From Ignavibacteriota bacterium (GTDB taxonomy: Bacteria > Bacteroidota > Ignavibacteria > Kapaibacteriales > UBA2268): a DNA stretch of 34,459 bases. Every line of letters starts with the position of its first letter. Position 1 is the first letter of the stretch. Shown piece after piece: positions 34,207 to 34,459 of the stretch. Both the position numbers and the translations under genes were made by a program. The notes under the pieces were generated by a model. That model was given only the letters and a program-made list of their open reading frames with translations. It was not told the origin of the DNA and did not search any database. Location: positions 16,413 to 50,871 of the forward strand of contig JACRLY010000052.1 in NCBI GenBank assembly GCA_016219595.1, written 5' to 3'.

Positions 34207-34459
34207 TCAATCAATAAATCTGCTTTTTATATCATCTGTCGGGAACATACAACTATCTCTTTTTCCAAACCATTTATATCTTCTTTTTGCAATATACCCA
34301 TAGACGAATTCCCTCAAAGGTTTGGGTATTAATACAAAAAAATATAATAATGGAATAGGATATTTTAATTTCTTTACAATTGATAATACTGCTTCAGAAC
34401 CTTTGTATAACCTGTTTTCTTTCAATAAAATAATGGATTCCGGATTTGTTATTTTATAA
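34207..34459 (-). CDS. DCC-type thiol-disulfide oxidoreductase family (DUF393), partial
   Basis: The frame is open to the window edge (NPESIILL before the Leu-Lys-Glu stretch at 34425), so the gene starts beyond 34459; the internal TTG at 34425 is not a true start. The visible 84 residues match the C-terminal part of DUF393/DCC proteins: GSEAVLSIVKKL, a hydrophobic segment PIPLLYFFVLIPKPLREFVYGYIA, then RYKWFGKRDSCMFPTDDIK. The N-terminal CC active site lies outside. The gene's stop touches the hpnC start, linking it to the squalene operon. The physiological role is unknown. Confidence 0.8.
   Translation of the reverse strand, partial: YKITNPESIILLKENRLYKGSEAVLSIVKKLKYPIPLLYFFVLIPKPLREFVYGYIAKRRYKWFGKRDSCMFPTDDIKSRFID

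Overview
The window is AT-rich bacterial DNA. It most likely comes from a flagellated member of the Bacteroidota/Chlorobiota superphylum, with Ignavibacteriota or Kapabacteria as the best guess. Pointers to this are two secreted proteins with type IX secretion (T9SS) C-terminal sorting domains (one carrying the QNYPNPFN motif), a MoxR/Bat cluster, a head GIN-domain lipoprotein, a KilA-N protein, a four-gene 2-oxoacid:ferredoxin oxidoreductase, and hpnC/hpnD squalene genes. Flagellar genes (flgK end, flgL, motA, two flagellins) show that the organism is, or recently was, motile. No rRNA, tRNA, transposase, integrase or CRISPR array was seen.

Layout. 1-2.1 kb: end of flgK, flgL, and motA behind a near-perfect sigma70-type promoter. 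In place of motB there is only a 16-codon reading frame with an ideal ribosome-binding site. 2.2-6.5 kb: purN and a GIN-domain lipoprotein on the minus strand, then polA on the plus strand. 6.5-10.3 kb: two tandem 311-aa flagellins and a secreted cohesin/dockerin-like T9SS protein, all minus strand. Similar sigma54-type promoters sit before the upstream flagellin and before the T9SS protein. 10.3-12.5 kb: REP-like palindromes, an orphan minimal nucleotidyltransferase and a 12-repeat TPR protein.

12.5-17.8 kb: the most unusual region. The 5' end of rimO and about 40 bases of its leader occur three times, at about 12.57, 15.38 and 16.44 kb. Only the third copy leads into a complete rimO. An 850-aa membrane/spermidine-synthase-like protein lies between copies 1 and 2, and a KilA-N protein between copies 2 and 3. 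This looks like stepwise insertion of cargo at the start of rimO, with the gene rebuilt each time.

17.9-22 kb: a FabH-like ketosynthase, then a minus-strand operon for a ferredoxin-linked 2-oxoacid oxidoreductase with a clear terminator. 22-30.5 kb: a 735-base AT-rich gap, then moxR, a DUF58 gene, a BatD-like gene and batA. This cluster is interrupted by a 3.2-kb T9SS beta-propeller gene that carries a one-base frameshift. A RibD/DHFR-like reductase follows. 30.5-34.5 kb: a rhomboid-like protein lacking the catalytic serine, a nuoE-like gene broken by an internal deletion, a HicAB pair with a defective toxin, and the minus-strand DUF393-hpnC-hpnD operon.

At least three genes (the T9SS propeller, nuoE, hicA) have broken frames and motB is missing beside motA. 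Some of these could be sequencing or assembly errors, which raw reads would settle.
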